NCBI RefSeq assembly: GCF_020873915.1
Contig: NZ_JAHWGP010000007.1
Coordinates: 186,001-250,000 of the forward strand
DNA length: 64,000 bases
Direction of reading: 5' to 3'
Source of the DNA: Streptomyces sp. DH5
Lineage (GTDB): Bacteria; Actinomycetota; Actinomycetes; Streptomycetales; Streptomycetaceae
In this document: piece after piece, positions 33,109 to 41,923 of the stretch
Layout of the letters: the number at the start of each line of letters is the position of its first letter
Numbering within the stretch: position 1 is the stretch's first letter
Notes under the pieces: generated by a model
Seen by the model: the letters and a program-made list of their open reading frames with translations, nothing else
Databases searched by the model: none
What the model was told of the DNA's origin: nothing
Program-made: the position numbers and the translations under genes

Positions 33109-34776
33109 ATGCGCATCCTCGGAATCAACGCCCTCTTCCACGACCCCGCCGCCGCCCTGGTCATCGACGGGCGGACCGTCGCCGCCGCGGAGGAGGAGAG
33201 GTTCTCCCGGCGCAAGCACGGCAAGCGGCCGCTGCCGTTCTCCGCCTGGGAACTGCCCGAGAAGGCCGCCGCCTGGTGCCTGAAACGCGCCGGACTGCGC
33301 CCTCAGGACCTCGACGCGGTCGCCTACTCCTTCGACCCGGCGCTCGCCCGTCCCGCCGACGCGATGGGCCTGGACGACCCGTGGGACCACCTGCGGCTCA
33401 CCTACGCGCGCGAGGCCCCCGGCTTCCTCGGGACCGCGCTGCCGGGCCTGGACCCGGAGACCGTCCGCTTCGTTCCGCACCACCTGGCGCACGCCGCCTC
33501 GGGCGCGTTCGCCGCGCCCGGCGGCGGGGACTGTTCGGTGCTGGTGCTGGACGGCCGCGGCGAACGCGCCTCCCACCTCGCCGCCCGCCGGGTGGGCGAC
33601 CGGCTCGAGTCCCTGCGTGCACAGGACCTCCCGCACTCGCTCGGCCTCGTCTACGAGGAACTCACCGAGCACCTCGGCTTCCTGCGCTCCTCCGACGAGT
33701 TCAAGGTGATGGCCCTCGCCTCCCACGGCACCCCGCGCATGCTGGCCGAACTGCGCCGGTACGTGTATCCGACCGGCGACGGCGGCTTCCACGCCTCGGG
33801 CGTGCCCTGGCACGAGTTCTGCGCGCCGCGCGGCCCCGACGAGCCGTGGACCCCGGACCACGCCGACGTCGCCGCCAGTGCGCAGGCCGTGCTGGAGGAG
33901 ACCCTGCTGGACCTGGTGCGCTGGCTGCACGGCCGTACCCACGACAGCGTGCTCACCCTCGCCGGGGGCGTCGCCCTGAACTGCGTCGCCAACTCCCGCA
34001 TCGTCCGGGAGGGTCCCTTCTCCCGGGTGTGGGTGCAGCCCGCGGCCGGGGACGCGGGCACCGCGCTGGGCGGCGCCCTGCTGCTGTCCGCCGGGGCGGG
34101 TGACGGACCGGAGCCCATGACCGGCGCCGACCTCGGCCGGGACTGGTCGGACGCGGAACTGGGGGCGTGGCTGAAGACGGCCGCCGTGCCCTTCGAACGG
34201 CCGGCCGACATCGCCGCCACCGTGGCCCGGACGCTGGCCGACAACGGCATCGTCGCCTGGTTCCAGGGACGCAGCGAGTACGGCCCCCGGGCGCTCGGAC
34301 ACCGCTCGCTGCTGGCCCATCCGGGGCACGCGGGCAACCTGGAGCGGCTCAACGACGTCAAGGGCCGCGAGCAGTTCCGGCCGGTGGCGCCCATGGTGCT
34401 CGCCGACCGGGCCGCCGAGATCTTCGACGGGCCGCTGCCCAGCCCGTACATGCTGTTCGTGCACGACGTGGCGCCCGCCTGGCGCGAGCGCATCCCCGCC
34501 GTGGTGCACGTCGACGGCACGGCCCGCATCCAGACCGTGGATCCGGTGCGCGAGCCCCTGGTGGCGGGCATGCTGGGCGAGTTCGAGCGGCTGACCGGGC
34601 TGCCCGTGGTCGTCAACACCAGTCTCAACACGGCCGGCCGGCCCATGGTCGACGACCCGCGCGACGCCCTGGAGTGCTTCGGCTCCTCCCCCGTCGACCT
34701 GCTGGCCATCGGTCCGTTCGCGATCCGGCGCGCGGACCTGTTCCGCTCCGCCGGCGAAAGCGAGGTGCCGCGATGA
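33109..34776 (+). CDS. NodU/TobZ-type carbamoyltransferase
   Basis: 555 residues from ATG 33109. The start MRILGINALFHDPAAALVID and AAAEEERFSRRKHGK, the metal-binding PHHLAHAASGAF (about 122-134), GGVALNCVANSRI (about 288-300) and the C-terminal carbamoyltransferase motifs EYGPRALGHRSLLAHP and KGREQFRPVAPMVL define the family. These enzymes use carbamoyl phosphate and ATP, through carbamoyl adenylate, to O-carbamoylate sugars such as nodulation factors or antibiotics. Its stop overlaps the next glycosyltransferase start (ATGA). Predicted to carbamoylate a sugar made or transferred by the operon. Confidence 0.94.
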   Translation: MRILGINALFHDPAAALVIDGRTVAAAEEERFSRRKHGKRPLPFSAWELPEKAAAWCLKRAGLRPQDLDAVAYSFDPALARPADAMGLDDPWDHLRLTYAREAPGFLGTALPGLDPETVRFVPHHLAHAASGAFAAPGGGDCSVLVLDGRGERASHLAARRVGDRLESLRAQDLPHSLGLVYEELTEHLGFLRSSDEFKVMALASHGTPRMLAELRRYVYPTGDGGFHASGVPWHEFCAPRGPDEPWTPDHADVAASAQAVLEETLLDLVRWLHGRTHDSVLTLAGGVALNCVANSRIVREGPFSRVWVQPAAGDAGTALGGALLLSAGAGDGPEPMTGADLGRDWSDAELGAWLKTAAVPFERPADIAATVARTLADNGIVAWFQGRSEYGPRALGHRSLLAHPGHAGNLERLNDVKGREQFRPVAPMVLADRAAEIFDGPLPSPYMLFVHDVAPAWRERIPAVVHVDGTARIQTVDPVREPLVAGMLGEFERLTGLPVVVNTSLNTAGRPMVDDPRDALECFGSSPVDLLAIGPFAIRRADLFRSAGESEVPR

Positions 34777-35837
34777 CCGGATCCCCCGCTCCGAGCGGAG
34801 AGTACGCCGTGGTGGTGCCGACGCTCGGCCGGCCCTCCTTGGCCTGGTGCCTGCGGGCGCTGGCGGAGGCGGACGGGCCGGGACCGGCCCGGGTCGTGGT
34901 GGTCGATGACCGTCCGGACCCGGCCGGGACGCCGCTGACCGCCGCCGTTCCACCGTCGCTGCGCGCCCGCACGCTCGTCGTGCCCGGCGGGGGGCGGGGA
35001 CCGGCCGCCGCCCGCAACACCGGATGGCGGGCGGCCGGGGACGTGCCGTGGATCGTCTTCCTCGACGACGACGTGGTCCCGGGTTCCACCTGGGCCGACG
35101 ACCTGGCCCTCGACCTCGCCGGGGCGAGCGTCGCCACCGCCGGGATCACCGCCCGGATCGACGTGCCGCTGCCCGCGGACCGCCGGCCCACCGACTGGGA
35201 GCGCGCCACCTCCGGCCTCGCCACCGCCCGCTGGATCACCGCCGACATGGTGTACCGCCGCCGGGCGCTGGAGAGCACCGGTGGTTTCGACGAGCGGTTC
35301 CGCAGGGCGTTCCGCGAGGACGCGGACCTGGCACTGCGGGTGCTCGACGCCGGCTGGACGCTGGCGGAGGGCCGCCGCCTCACCACCCATCCGGTGCGGG
35401 AGGCCGGGCGCTGGGTCTCCGTACGGGCCCAGGCGGGCAACGCCGACGACGTGCTGATGTCCCGGCTGCACGGCCGCGACTGGCGGCAGCGGGCGGACGC
35501 GCCACGGGGGCGCCTGCCCGGCCACCTCGCGGTGACCGCGGCGGGACTGGCGACCGTGGCCTGCGCGCTGTCGGGCCGTCCGCGGGCCTCGGCGGTCTGC
35601 TTCGGCGGCTGGCTGGCCGGGACCGCCGAATTCGCCCTGGCACGGATCCTCCCGGGACCCCGCTCCCCGGAGGAGATCGTCACCATGCTCCTCACCAGCG
35701 CGGTCATCCCGCCGGTCGCGGTCTTCCACCGGCTGCGGGGTCACCTCCGCCACCGCGCGGCGCCGTCCCGCCCGGGACGGCCCGGAGCCTCCGCGCCCGC
35801 CTACCCGCCGCCGGCCGGCGAACCGCTGCCGTCATGA
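34773..35837 (+). CDS. family 2 glycosyltransferase with C-terminal membrane segments
   Basis: 354 residues from ATG 34773, translationally coupled to the carbamoyltransferase. GT-A elements are present: YAVVVPTLGRPSLAWCLRAL, RVVVVDDRPDP, GPAAARNTGWRAA, the metal-binding FLDDDVVPG, and RRAFREDADLALRVLDAG, the ED-type motif. From about residue 245, hydrophobic stretches (AVTAAGLATVACALSG, VCFGGWLAGTAEFALA) suggest two or three membrane helices. It is a predicted membrane-bound transferase of the sugar operon; donor and acceptor are unknown. Confidence 0.92.
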   Translation: MTGSPAPSGEYAVVVPTLGRPSLAWCLRALAEADGPGPARVVVVDDRPDPAGTPLTAAVPPSLRARTLVVPGGGRGPAAARNTGWRAAGDVPWIVFLDDDVVPGSTWADDLALDLAGASVATAGITARIDVPLPADRRPTDWERATSGLATARWITADMVYRRRALESTGGFDERFRRAFREDADLALRVLDAGWTLAEGRRLTTHPVREAGRWVSVRAQAGNADDVLMSRLHGRDWRQRADAPRGRLPGHLAVTAAGLATVACALSGRPRASAVCFGGWLAGTAEFALARILPGPRSPEEIVTMLLTSAVIPPVAVFHRLRGHLRHRAAPSRPGRPGASAPAYPPPAGEPLPS

Positions 35838-35886
35838 CCCGCCCACCGCCGGAACGGACGGAGCGCACGGACCGAGGAGGCGCCGC

Positions 35887-36852
35887 ATGAACATCCTGCT
35901 GTGGCACGTGCACGGATCCTGGACGACGGCGTTCGTCCAGGGCCCGCACACCTACGTCGTCCCCGTCACGCCGGACCGCGGCCCGGACGGACTCGGCCGG
36001 GCCCGGACCTTCGCCTGGCCCTCGTCGGTGCGCGAGGCCACGCCGGAGGAACTCCGGGAGGCCCCCTTCGACCTGGTCGTCCTGCAACGGCCGCACGAAC
36101 TGGAGCTCGCCCGGCGGTGGCTCGGCGGCCGGCGCCCGGGCCGGGACGTGCCGGCCGTGTACCTGGAGCACAACGCCCCGGACGGCGACGTCCCCGACAC
36201 CCGGCACCCCCTCGCGGACCGCGCCGATCTGACGGTCGTGCACGTCACCCACTTCAACCGGCTGTTCTGGGACTGCGGCAGCACCCGAACCGAGGTGATC
36301 GAGCACGGCATCGTCGATCCGGGCCACCGCTGGACGGGCCGGCTGGAGCGCGCCGCCGTCGTCGTCAACGAACCGCTGCGCCGCGGCCGGTACACCGGTA
36401 CGGATCTGCTGCCCGAGCTGGCCCGGGCGGTGCCGCTGGACGTGTTCGGCATGCGCACCGACGGGCTGGCCGGGCACCTGGGCCTGCCGCCGGACCGGTG
36501 CCGCACCGCCGACCTGCCGCAGCGCGACCTGCACGCGGCCATGGCCGAGCGCCGGATGTACCTGCACCCGGTGCGCTGGACCTCCCTCGGCCTGTCCCTG
36601 CTGGAGGCGATGCACCTCGGCATGCCCGTCCTGGCGTTGGCCACGACCGAGGCGGTCGAAGCGGTGCCGGACGGTGCGGGCACGGTGTCCAACCGGCCCG
36701 GCGTCCTCGCCCGGGCCGCCCGCCGCTACCTCGCGGACCCGGCGGCGGCCGCCGCGGACGGGGCGCGGGCCCGGCAGGCGGCGCTCGAACGGTACGGGCT
36801 CAAGCGGTTCCTGGACGACTGGGAACGCCTGATCACGGAGGTGTGCTCATGA
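35887..36852 (+). CDS. GT-B type glycosyltransferase (family 1/4-like)
   Basis: 321 residues from ATG 35887, 49 bases after the previous gene, with GAGG upstream. MNILLWHVHGSWTTAFVQGP starts the N-terminal Rossmann domain; residues about 215-250 (MAERRMYLHPVRWTSLGLSL and LEAMHLGMPVLALATTEAVE) correspond to the donor-binding E-x7-E region of GT4-like enzymes. It is short for the family, about 320 rather than 370-400 residues, with a reduced N-terminal domain. Its stop overlaps the next start. Confidence 0.88.
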   Translation: MNILLWHVHGSWTTAFVQGPHTYVVPVTPDRGPDGLGRARTFAWPSSVREATPEELREAPFDLVVLQRPHELELARRWLGGRRPGRDVPAVYLEHNAPDGDVPDTRHPLADRADLTVVHVTHFNRLFWDCGSTRTEVIEHGIVDPGHRWTGRLERAAVVVNEPLRRGRYTGTDLLPELARAVPLDVFGMRTDGLAGHLGLPPDRCRTADLPQRDLHAAMAERRMYLHPVRWTSLGLSLLEAMHLGMPVLALATTEAVEAVPDGAGTVSNRPGVLARAARRYLADPAAAAADGARARQAALERYGLKRFLDDWERLITEVCS

Positions 36853-38111
36853 CCCCGCCCCTCGGCTCCCCGCCCGCCGGCGACCTGGCCCCCGGCGTGC
36901 TGTCCATCGCACTGGTATCGGAGCACGCGAGCCCCCTCGCCACGCTCGGCGGGGTGGACGCCGGCGGGCAGAACGTGCACGTCGCCGCCCTCGCGGGGGC
37001 GCTCGCCGACCGCGGCCACCGCGTCACCGTGCACACCCGCCGCGACGACCCCGCCCTGCCCGACCGGGTGCCGCTGCGCGACGGCGTCGAGGTCCACCAC
37101 GTGCCGGCGGGCCCCGCGCGGCCACTTCCGAAGGACCGGCTGCTGCCTCACATGGAGGAGTTCGGGCAGCACCTGGCCCGGGCGTGGCGGGCCCGCACCC
37201 CGGACGTGGCGCACTCGCACTACTGGATGTCGGGGCTCGCCTCCCTGCGGGCGGCCCGGGAGCTGGGACTGCCGCTGCTGCACACGTATCACGCGCTGGG
37301 CACGGTGAAGCGGCGGCACCAGGGACTCGCCGACACCAGCCCGCCCGAGCGGATCGGCTGCGAGACCGAGGTGGGGCTGGGCTGCGACCTGGTCGTCGCC
37401 ACCTGCCGGGACGAGGTGGCCGAGCTGCTCCGGATGGGGGTGCCGGCGGAGCGGATCGGCGTCGTGCCGTGCGGGGTGGACACCGACCGGTTCACCCCGC
37501 TGGGGTCGGTCGCACCGCGCGGGCCCTTCCGGTACCGGCTGCTCCAGCTGGGCCGGCTGGTGCCCCGCAAGGGCGCCGCGGTGTCGGTGGCGGCGCTGGC
37601 CCGGCTGCCGGACACCGAACTCGTCGTGGTCGGCGGGCCGCCCAGGAGCCGGCTGGACGACGACCCGGAGGTGCGCCGGCTGCGCGGGCTCGCGCGGGAC
37701 GCCGGGGTGGCCGACCGGGTCCGGTTCACCGGCGGGGTGAACGCCGGCCGGGTGCCGGCGCTGCTGCGCTCCGCCGACGTGGTGCTGTGCCCCGCCGACT
37801 ACGAGCCGTTCGGGATCGTCCCGCTGGAGGCCATGGCCTGCGGCCGGCCGGTGGTGGCCAGCGCGGTCGGCGGTCAGCTCGACACGGTCGCGGACCCGGG
37901 CACCGGACGGCTGGTGCCGGCCCGTGACCCGGAGGCGCTGGCCCGGGCGGTCGCCGGGCTGCTCGCCGACCCGGCGGCCCGCACCGCCTGCGGCGCGGCC
38001 GGCCGCCGCCGGGTGCTCAGCCGCTACGGCTGGCAGCGGATCGCCGCCGCCACCGAGGCGGCCTACTGCGAGGTCCTCGACGCGGAACCGGCCGCGACCC
38101 GGGCAGGCTGA
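36849..38111 (+). CDS. family 4 glycosyltransferase (sucrose-synthase/MshA-like)
   Basis: 420 residues from ATG 36849, with a 4-base overlap to the previous gene. The N-terminal domain has LVSEHASPLATLGGVDAGGQ and NVHVAALAGALADRGHRV, the glycine-rich loop of the MshA/SPS branch, and AHSHYWMSGL; the C-terminal domain has LLQLGRLVPRKGAAVSVAAL and CPADYEPFGIVPLEAMACGRPVVAS, the E-x7-E donor site. It transfers an activated hexose or heptose with retention of configuration; substrate unknown. Not a mycothiol MshA by context. Confidence 0.93.
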   Translation: MTPPLGSPPAGDLAPGVLSIALVSEHASPLATLGGVDAGGQNVHVAALAGALADRGHRVTVHTRRDDPALPDRVPLRDGVEVHHVPAGPARPLPKDRLLPHMEEFGQHLARAWRARTPDVAHSHYWMSGLASLRAARELGLPLLHTYHALGTVKRRHQGLADTSPPERIGCETEVGLGCDLVVATCRDEVAELLRMGVPAERIGVVPCGVDTDRFTPLGSVAPRGPFRYRLLQLGRLVPRKGAAVSVAALARLPDTELVVVGGPPRSRLDDDPEVRRLRGLARDAGVADRVRFTGGVNAGRVPALLRSADVVLCPADYEPFGIVPLEAMACGRPVVASAVGGQLDTVADPGTGRLVPARDPEALARAVAGLLADPAARTACGAAGRRRVLSRYGWQRIAAATEAAYCEVLDAEPAATRAG

Positions 38112-38200
38112 CCGGCCCGGACGATGGCCGACGTTGCCGAAGCTGGAAGGAGGTGCGGGTCCCACCACCGTCCCCACCGAGGTGGTGCACCCGGAACAGG

Positions 38201-38827
38201 ATGACCGAACGCTCAGCGCTCGACACCGCGCGACTGCACTGCCGGTCGCTCCAGGAGGCCCTCGACGGCCTCCGCGTGAACGGCCTGCCACTGATCGCCG
38301 ACTGGGGCGGACACCTCGCCTCCGTCCTCACCGGCGGAGGACGGCTGCTGGCGGCCGGCAACGGCGGCAGCGCCGCCCAGGCCCAGCACCTGACCGCCGA
38401 ACTGGTCGGACGGTACCGCGGGGAGCGGCGCGCCTTCTCGGCGCTCGCCCTGCACGCGGAGACCTCCAGCGTCACCGCCATCGGCAACGACTACGGCTTC
38501 GACCAGGTGTACGCCCGCCAGGTGGTCGCCCACGGGCGTCCTGGGGACGTGCTGGCGCTGCTGTCCACCTCGGGCCGCAGCGCCAACCTGATCGCGGCGG
38601 CTGTGGCGGGCCGTCGGGCCGGGCTGCGGGTCTGGGCGCTCACCGGACCCGGCCCCAATCCGCTGGCGGAGGCCGCCCACGAGGCACTGTGCGTGGACGC
38701 GGGCAGCACCGCGACCGTGCAGGAGACGCACCTCGTCGCCGTGCACCTGCTCTGCGAGTCGTTCGACGCCACCGTGTCCACGCCCCTCGCGCGGCGGGCG
38801 GCGGCCGTCCCCGGGAGCATGCCGTGA
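38201..38827 (+). CDS. gmhA: D-sedoheptulose-7-phosphate isomerase (GmhA-like SIS domain)
   Basis: 208 residues from ATG 38201. A SIS fold with GGRLLAAGNGGSAAQAQHLT (phosphate-binding loop, about 47-66), FSALALHAETSSVTAIGNDYG and LLSTSGRSANLIAAAV identifies the GmhA branch, which converts sedoheptulose 7-phosphate into D-glycero-D-manno-heptose 7-phosphate. VQETHLVAVHLLCESFD near residue 175-190 matches the GmhA C-terminal helix. The start of the fused heptose kinase/nucleotidyltransferase overlaps its stop, so consecutive steps are coupled. Confidence 0.92.
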   Translation: MTERSALDTARLHCRSLQEALDGLRVNGLPLIADWGGHLASVLTGGGRLLAAGNGGSAAQAQHLTAELVGRYRGERRAFSALALHAETSSVTAIGNDYGFDQVYARQVVAHGRPGDVLALLSTSGRSANLIAAAVAGRRAGLRVWALTGPGPNPLAEAAHEALCVDAGSTATVQETHLVAVHLLCESFDATVSTPLARRAAAVPGSMP

Positions 38828-40248
38828 CCGCGCTCAAGCCCCTCGTGGTGGTGGGGGACGTGCTGCTGGACGAGGACATCGAAGGGGTCGCCACCCGGCT
38901 CGCGCCGGACGCCCCGGCCCCGGTCGTCGACGTCACCGGCGACCGCACGCATCCGGGCGGGGCGGGTCTCGCCGCCGCGCTCGCCGCCCGGGGCGGCCGG
39001 GACGTGGTGCTGGTGACCGCCCTCGGTGACGACCCCGCGAGCGAGGCCGTCCGCCGGGGACTGAGCGGCCGGGTCCGGCTGCTGGAACTGCCGCTGCACG
39101 GCACGCTGCCGGTGAAGACGAGGGTCCTGGCGGACGGGCGGCCCGTGGTCCGCATCGACCGGGGCGGTGGGACGCCCGGGGAGCCGGACGACGCGGTGTG
39201 CGAGGTGCTCGCGGGCGCGCACGCGGTGCTCGTCGCCGACTACGGACGGCACACCGCGGGAGCGGTGCGTGCGCACCTGGAGGACGCGGCCCGCCGTACG
39301 CCACTGGTGTGGGATCCGCACCCCAGGGGCGAAGCGCCGGTGCCGGGCGCACGGATCGTCACGCCCAACGCGGCGGAGGCGGTCGCCCTGTGCGCCGGTA
39401 CACCGGGGGTGTCGGGGCCGTCGCTGGGCGCCTTCGCCGAGCGGGGGGCGGCACTGGCGGAGCGCTGGCGGGCCGCGGGCGTGGCCGTGACGCTCGGCGA
39501 CCGGGGCGTGCTGCTGACCCGGCCGGGAGGAGGTACGCCGATGCTGATCCCGGTGCCCTTCCGGGCCGGGGGCGACCCGTGCGGGGCGGGTGACTGCTTC
39601 GCCGCCGCCACCGCCGCGGCGCTGGCCGACGGGCTGCTGCCGGAGGAGGCGCTGCAACGGGCGGTGGCGGCGGCGGCCGCGTTCGTCGCCGCGGGCGGGG
39701 CGGGCAATCCGGACCTGTGGGAGACGCCGGCGGTCCCCGCGCCGGGTCGCGGTCCCGCGGCCGACGCGGCCGACGCGTTCGGGCTGGCGGAAAGTGTGCG
39801 GGCGCGCGGCGGGACGGTCGTCGCCACCGGTGGCTGCTTCGACCTGGTGCACGCCGGGCACGTCGGGCTGCTGGAGAGCGCCCGGCGGATCGGGGACTGT
39901 CTGATCGTGTGCCTCAACTCCGACGCGTCCGTCACCCGGCGCAAGGGGGCGGGGCGGCCGCTCAATCCGGCGGCGGACCGGGCGCGGGTGCTGGCGGCGC
40001 TGGGGAGCGTGGACGCGGTGGTGGTGTTCGAGGAGGACACGCCCGCGGCGCTGCTTGAGCGGCTGCGGCCGGACGTGTGGGTCAAGGGCGGGGACTACTC
40101 GGTGCAGGACCTGCCGGAGGCGGAGGTGCTGCGGGAGTGGGGCGGACAGGCGGTGGTGCTGCCGTACCTGGACGGACGGTCGACCACCTCGCTGGCGCGG
40201 CGGGCCGCCGAGGCGGCGGCGGTGGCCGTGAGGTCCGGGAAGGGGTGA
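38824..40248 (+). CDS. hldE: bifunctional heptose 7-phosphate kinase / heptose 1-phosphate nucleotidyltransferase (HldE-like)
   Basis: 474 residues from GTG 38824. Residues 1-300 are a ribokinase-fold (PfkB) domain with VVVGDVLLDEDIEGVATRLA, HPGGAGLAAALAARGG and the catalytic anion hole GGDPCGAGDCFAAATAAAL. Residues about 325-470 are a cytidylyltransferase-fold domain with VVATGGCFDLVHAGHVGLLE (HxGH near 343), DASVTRRKGAGRPLNP and PDVWVKGGDYSVQDLP. The arrangement equals Escherichia coli HldE: phosphorylation at C1, then nucleotidylation giving an ADP- or other NDP-heptose. GmhB phosphatase, needed between the two steps, is not encoded in this operon. Last gene of the operon. Confidence 0.94.
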   Translation: MTALKPLVVVGDVLLDEDIEGVATRLAPDAPAPVVDVTGDRTHPGGAGLAAALAARGGRDVVLVTALGDDPASEAVRRGLSGRVRLLELPLHGTLPVKTRVLADGRPVVRIDRGGGTPGEPDDAVCEVLAGAHAVLVADYGRHTAGAVRAHLEDAARRTPLVWDPHPRGEAPVPGARIVTPNAAEAVALCAGTPGVSGPSLGAFAERGAALAERWRAAGVAVTLGDRGVLLTRPGGGTPMLIPVPFRAGGDPCGAGDCFAAATAAALADGLLPEEALQRAVAAAAAFVAAGGAGNPDLWETPAVPAPGRGPAADAADAFGLAESVRARGGTVVATGGCFDLVHAGHVGLLESARRIGDCLIVCLNSDASVTRRKGAGRPLNPAADRARVLAALGSVDAVVVFEEDTPAALLERLRPDVWVKGGDYSVQDLPEAEVLREWGGQAVVLPYLDGRSTTSLARRAAEAAAVAVRSGKG

Positions 40249-40359
40249 GGGGACGGCGGTGGCGGGCTGCTTCCGCCTCCGCCACCACCGCTCCTCCCTC
40301 CCGGGCCTGCTCCCGGCCCGTCCGCCGGGTCCTGGACACGGCGGGCGGGGCGGGCGGGG

Positions 40360-41811
40360 TCAGGCCGGCGTCTGGGCCGCCGTCTCCAGGGCGGGGCGAG
40401 GGACCTTCTGCGCGGGGAGCGCGAGGGGGCTGTCCGTCCGGCGGGAGAGGAGATGGCCCGCGGCGATGGACGTCACGATGATCAGGCCGCCGGTGATCAG
40501 GGCTCCGCGGGGGCCGGCGAGTTCCATGAGGAGGCCGAGGGCGGGCGGGCCGCCCAGGCTCCACACGGTGCCGACGCTGCCCCAGACCCCGAGGACACGG
40601 CCGCGCAGGTGGGCGGGCGGATCGGTCTGCAGGACGGCCGTGCCGGCGGTGTCGGACACGGACTCGACGACCGCCATGGGCAGGACCAGCACCAGCAGCA
40701 CCGCGAGCGACGGCGACATCCCCGCCACCACCTGCAGCAGCGCGCCCGTCGCCGCGAGCGCGCCGACCAGCCGCACCGACGGCCTGCGCAGTCGCGCGCC
40801 GAGCACCGCGCCGAGGATCCCGCCCACGGCGAGGACCGTGGACACCGTGCCGAAGGCGCCCGCGCCGCCCGCGAGCGGCCCGGTGACCAGGACGGCGAGT
40901 GTCAGCCCGTAGTTGCGTCCGAAGACCGCGCTGACTCCGGTGACCCCGGCGAGGGCCATCAGCCGTGGCCGGCGGGCGAAGAACGCGACCCCCTCACGGA
41001 CGGTCAGGGCGGCCCGCGGCCGTTCGCCCGTCTTCACCACGTGCCGCACCGCGCCCGCCGCCGGGCGCAGGAACGGGATGACCGCGGTCACGAAGAGGAA
41101 CGAGAAGCCGTTGGCGAAGTAGGCGGCGGCCGTGCCGAGGAACCCGACCGTCACCCCGGCGAGCGCGGCGCCCGCGAGCCGGCCCGCGTTGAAGACCAGC
41201 GCGCCCACCCCGATCGCGGAGGGCACGTCCTCGGCCGGCACGAGATCGTTGCCCAGCAGGGCGCAGGCCGGGTTGTCGACGGTGGCGACCGTGCCGGTGA
41301 CGGCCGCGAGCACCATCAGGGAGGTCATGTCGAGCCGGTCGAGCGCCACCAGGACGGCCGTGGTGAACGCGATCGCCGACAGCAGTGCCTGACTGACGGC
41401 GGCCGTCAGCTTCCGCGGCCAGCGGTCGACCGCCGCACCGCCGAGGACGCTCATGAGCAGGGCGGGAGCCGCCTGCACGGACATGGACAGGCCGGTGGCC
41501 GCGGCGGAACCGGTGATCTGCAGGACCAGCAGGTTCTGCACCGTGAGCTGCATCCACGTACCGGCGTTGGACACGAAGTTCGCGACGGACCACCAGCGCA
41601 TGCTGCGGTGCCGCAGGGACCGCCAGGGCGAGCGGGACCCGGGCCGGGCGGGAGGGGGAGAGGAAGACACAGGAGCGCTACTCGGACGGTCGAGCCGGGG
41701 GCTCGGAGCGAGGGGCGCGGGAAGCGGATGGCCGGCTGCGCTGCGCGGCGGTTCCCGTCGCCCGGACTGGGCGCGGACCATCGTGGCAGAAGGAAGCGCC
41801 GAGTCGGTCAC
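40360..41811 (-). CDS. MFS transporter
   Basis: 483 residues if started at GTG 41811, where the first 70 residues are Pro/Ser/Arg-rich and disordered; a GTG at 41670 would give 436 residues, and neither start has an ideal ribosome-binding site. The membrane domain opens with RHRSMRWWSVANFVSNAGTW and has about 12 helices, with the inter-helix AAVDRWPRKLTAAVSQAL loop of motif A type. It belongs to the group of Streptomyces MFS proteins similar to enterobactin/macrolide exporters. It is convergent with the sugar operon, so its export of an operon product is only a possibility. Confidence 0.88.
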   Translation of the reverse strand: MTDSALPSATMVRAQSGRREPPRSAAGHPLPAPLAPSPRLDRPSSAPVSSSPPPARPGSRSPWRSLRHRSMRWWSVANFVSNAGTWMQLTVQNLLVLQITGSAAATGLSMSVQAAPALLMSVLGGAAVDRWPRKLTAAVSQALLSAIAFTTAVLVALDRLDMTSLMVLAAVTGTVATVDNPACALLGNDLVPAEDVPSAIGVGALVFNAGRLAGAALAGVTVGFLGTAAAYFANGFSFLFVTAVIPFLRPAAGAVRHVVKTGERPRAALTVREGVAFFARRPRLMALAGVTGVSAVFGRNYGLTLAVLVTGPLAGGAGAFGTVSTVLAVGGILGAVLGARLRRPSVRLVGALAATGALLQVVAGMSPSLAVLLVLVLPMAVVESVSDTAGTAVLQTDPPAHLRGRVLGVWGSVGTVWSLGGPPALGLLMELAGPRGALITGGLIIVTSIAAGHLLSRRTDSPLALPAQKVPRPALETAAQTPA

Positions 41812-41923
41812 GGCAGTCGCGTGACCTCCGGGCCGGGTGCGTCAAACGCGATGGCGCTGCGGGGAGTTGCGTCGGTGAGTGCGGTTGCTCACAGGAGCGG
41901 GCACACGGAAGGGCCCGCCGCTG

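Noticed and set aside
33651-35753. Minus-strand open frame of 700 codons across the carbamoyltransferase and glycosyltransferase genes
   Set aside because: Overlaps two genes with full catalytic motifs on the plus strand and shows no recognisable sequence itself.
32082-40248. Calling the sugar operon an aminoglycoside or nucleoside antibiotic cluster
   Set aside because: There is no aminotransferase, 2-deoxy-scyllo-inosose synthase, resistance gene or pathway-specific regulator; only sugar activation, transfer and carbamoylation genes are present.
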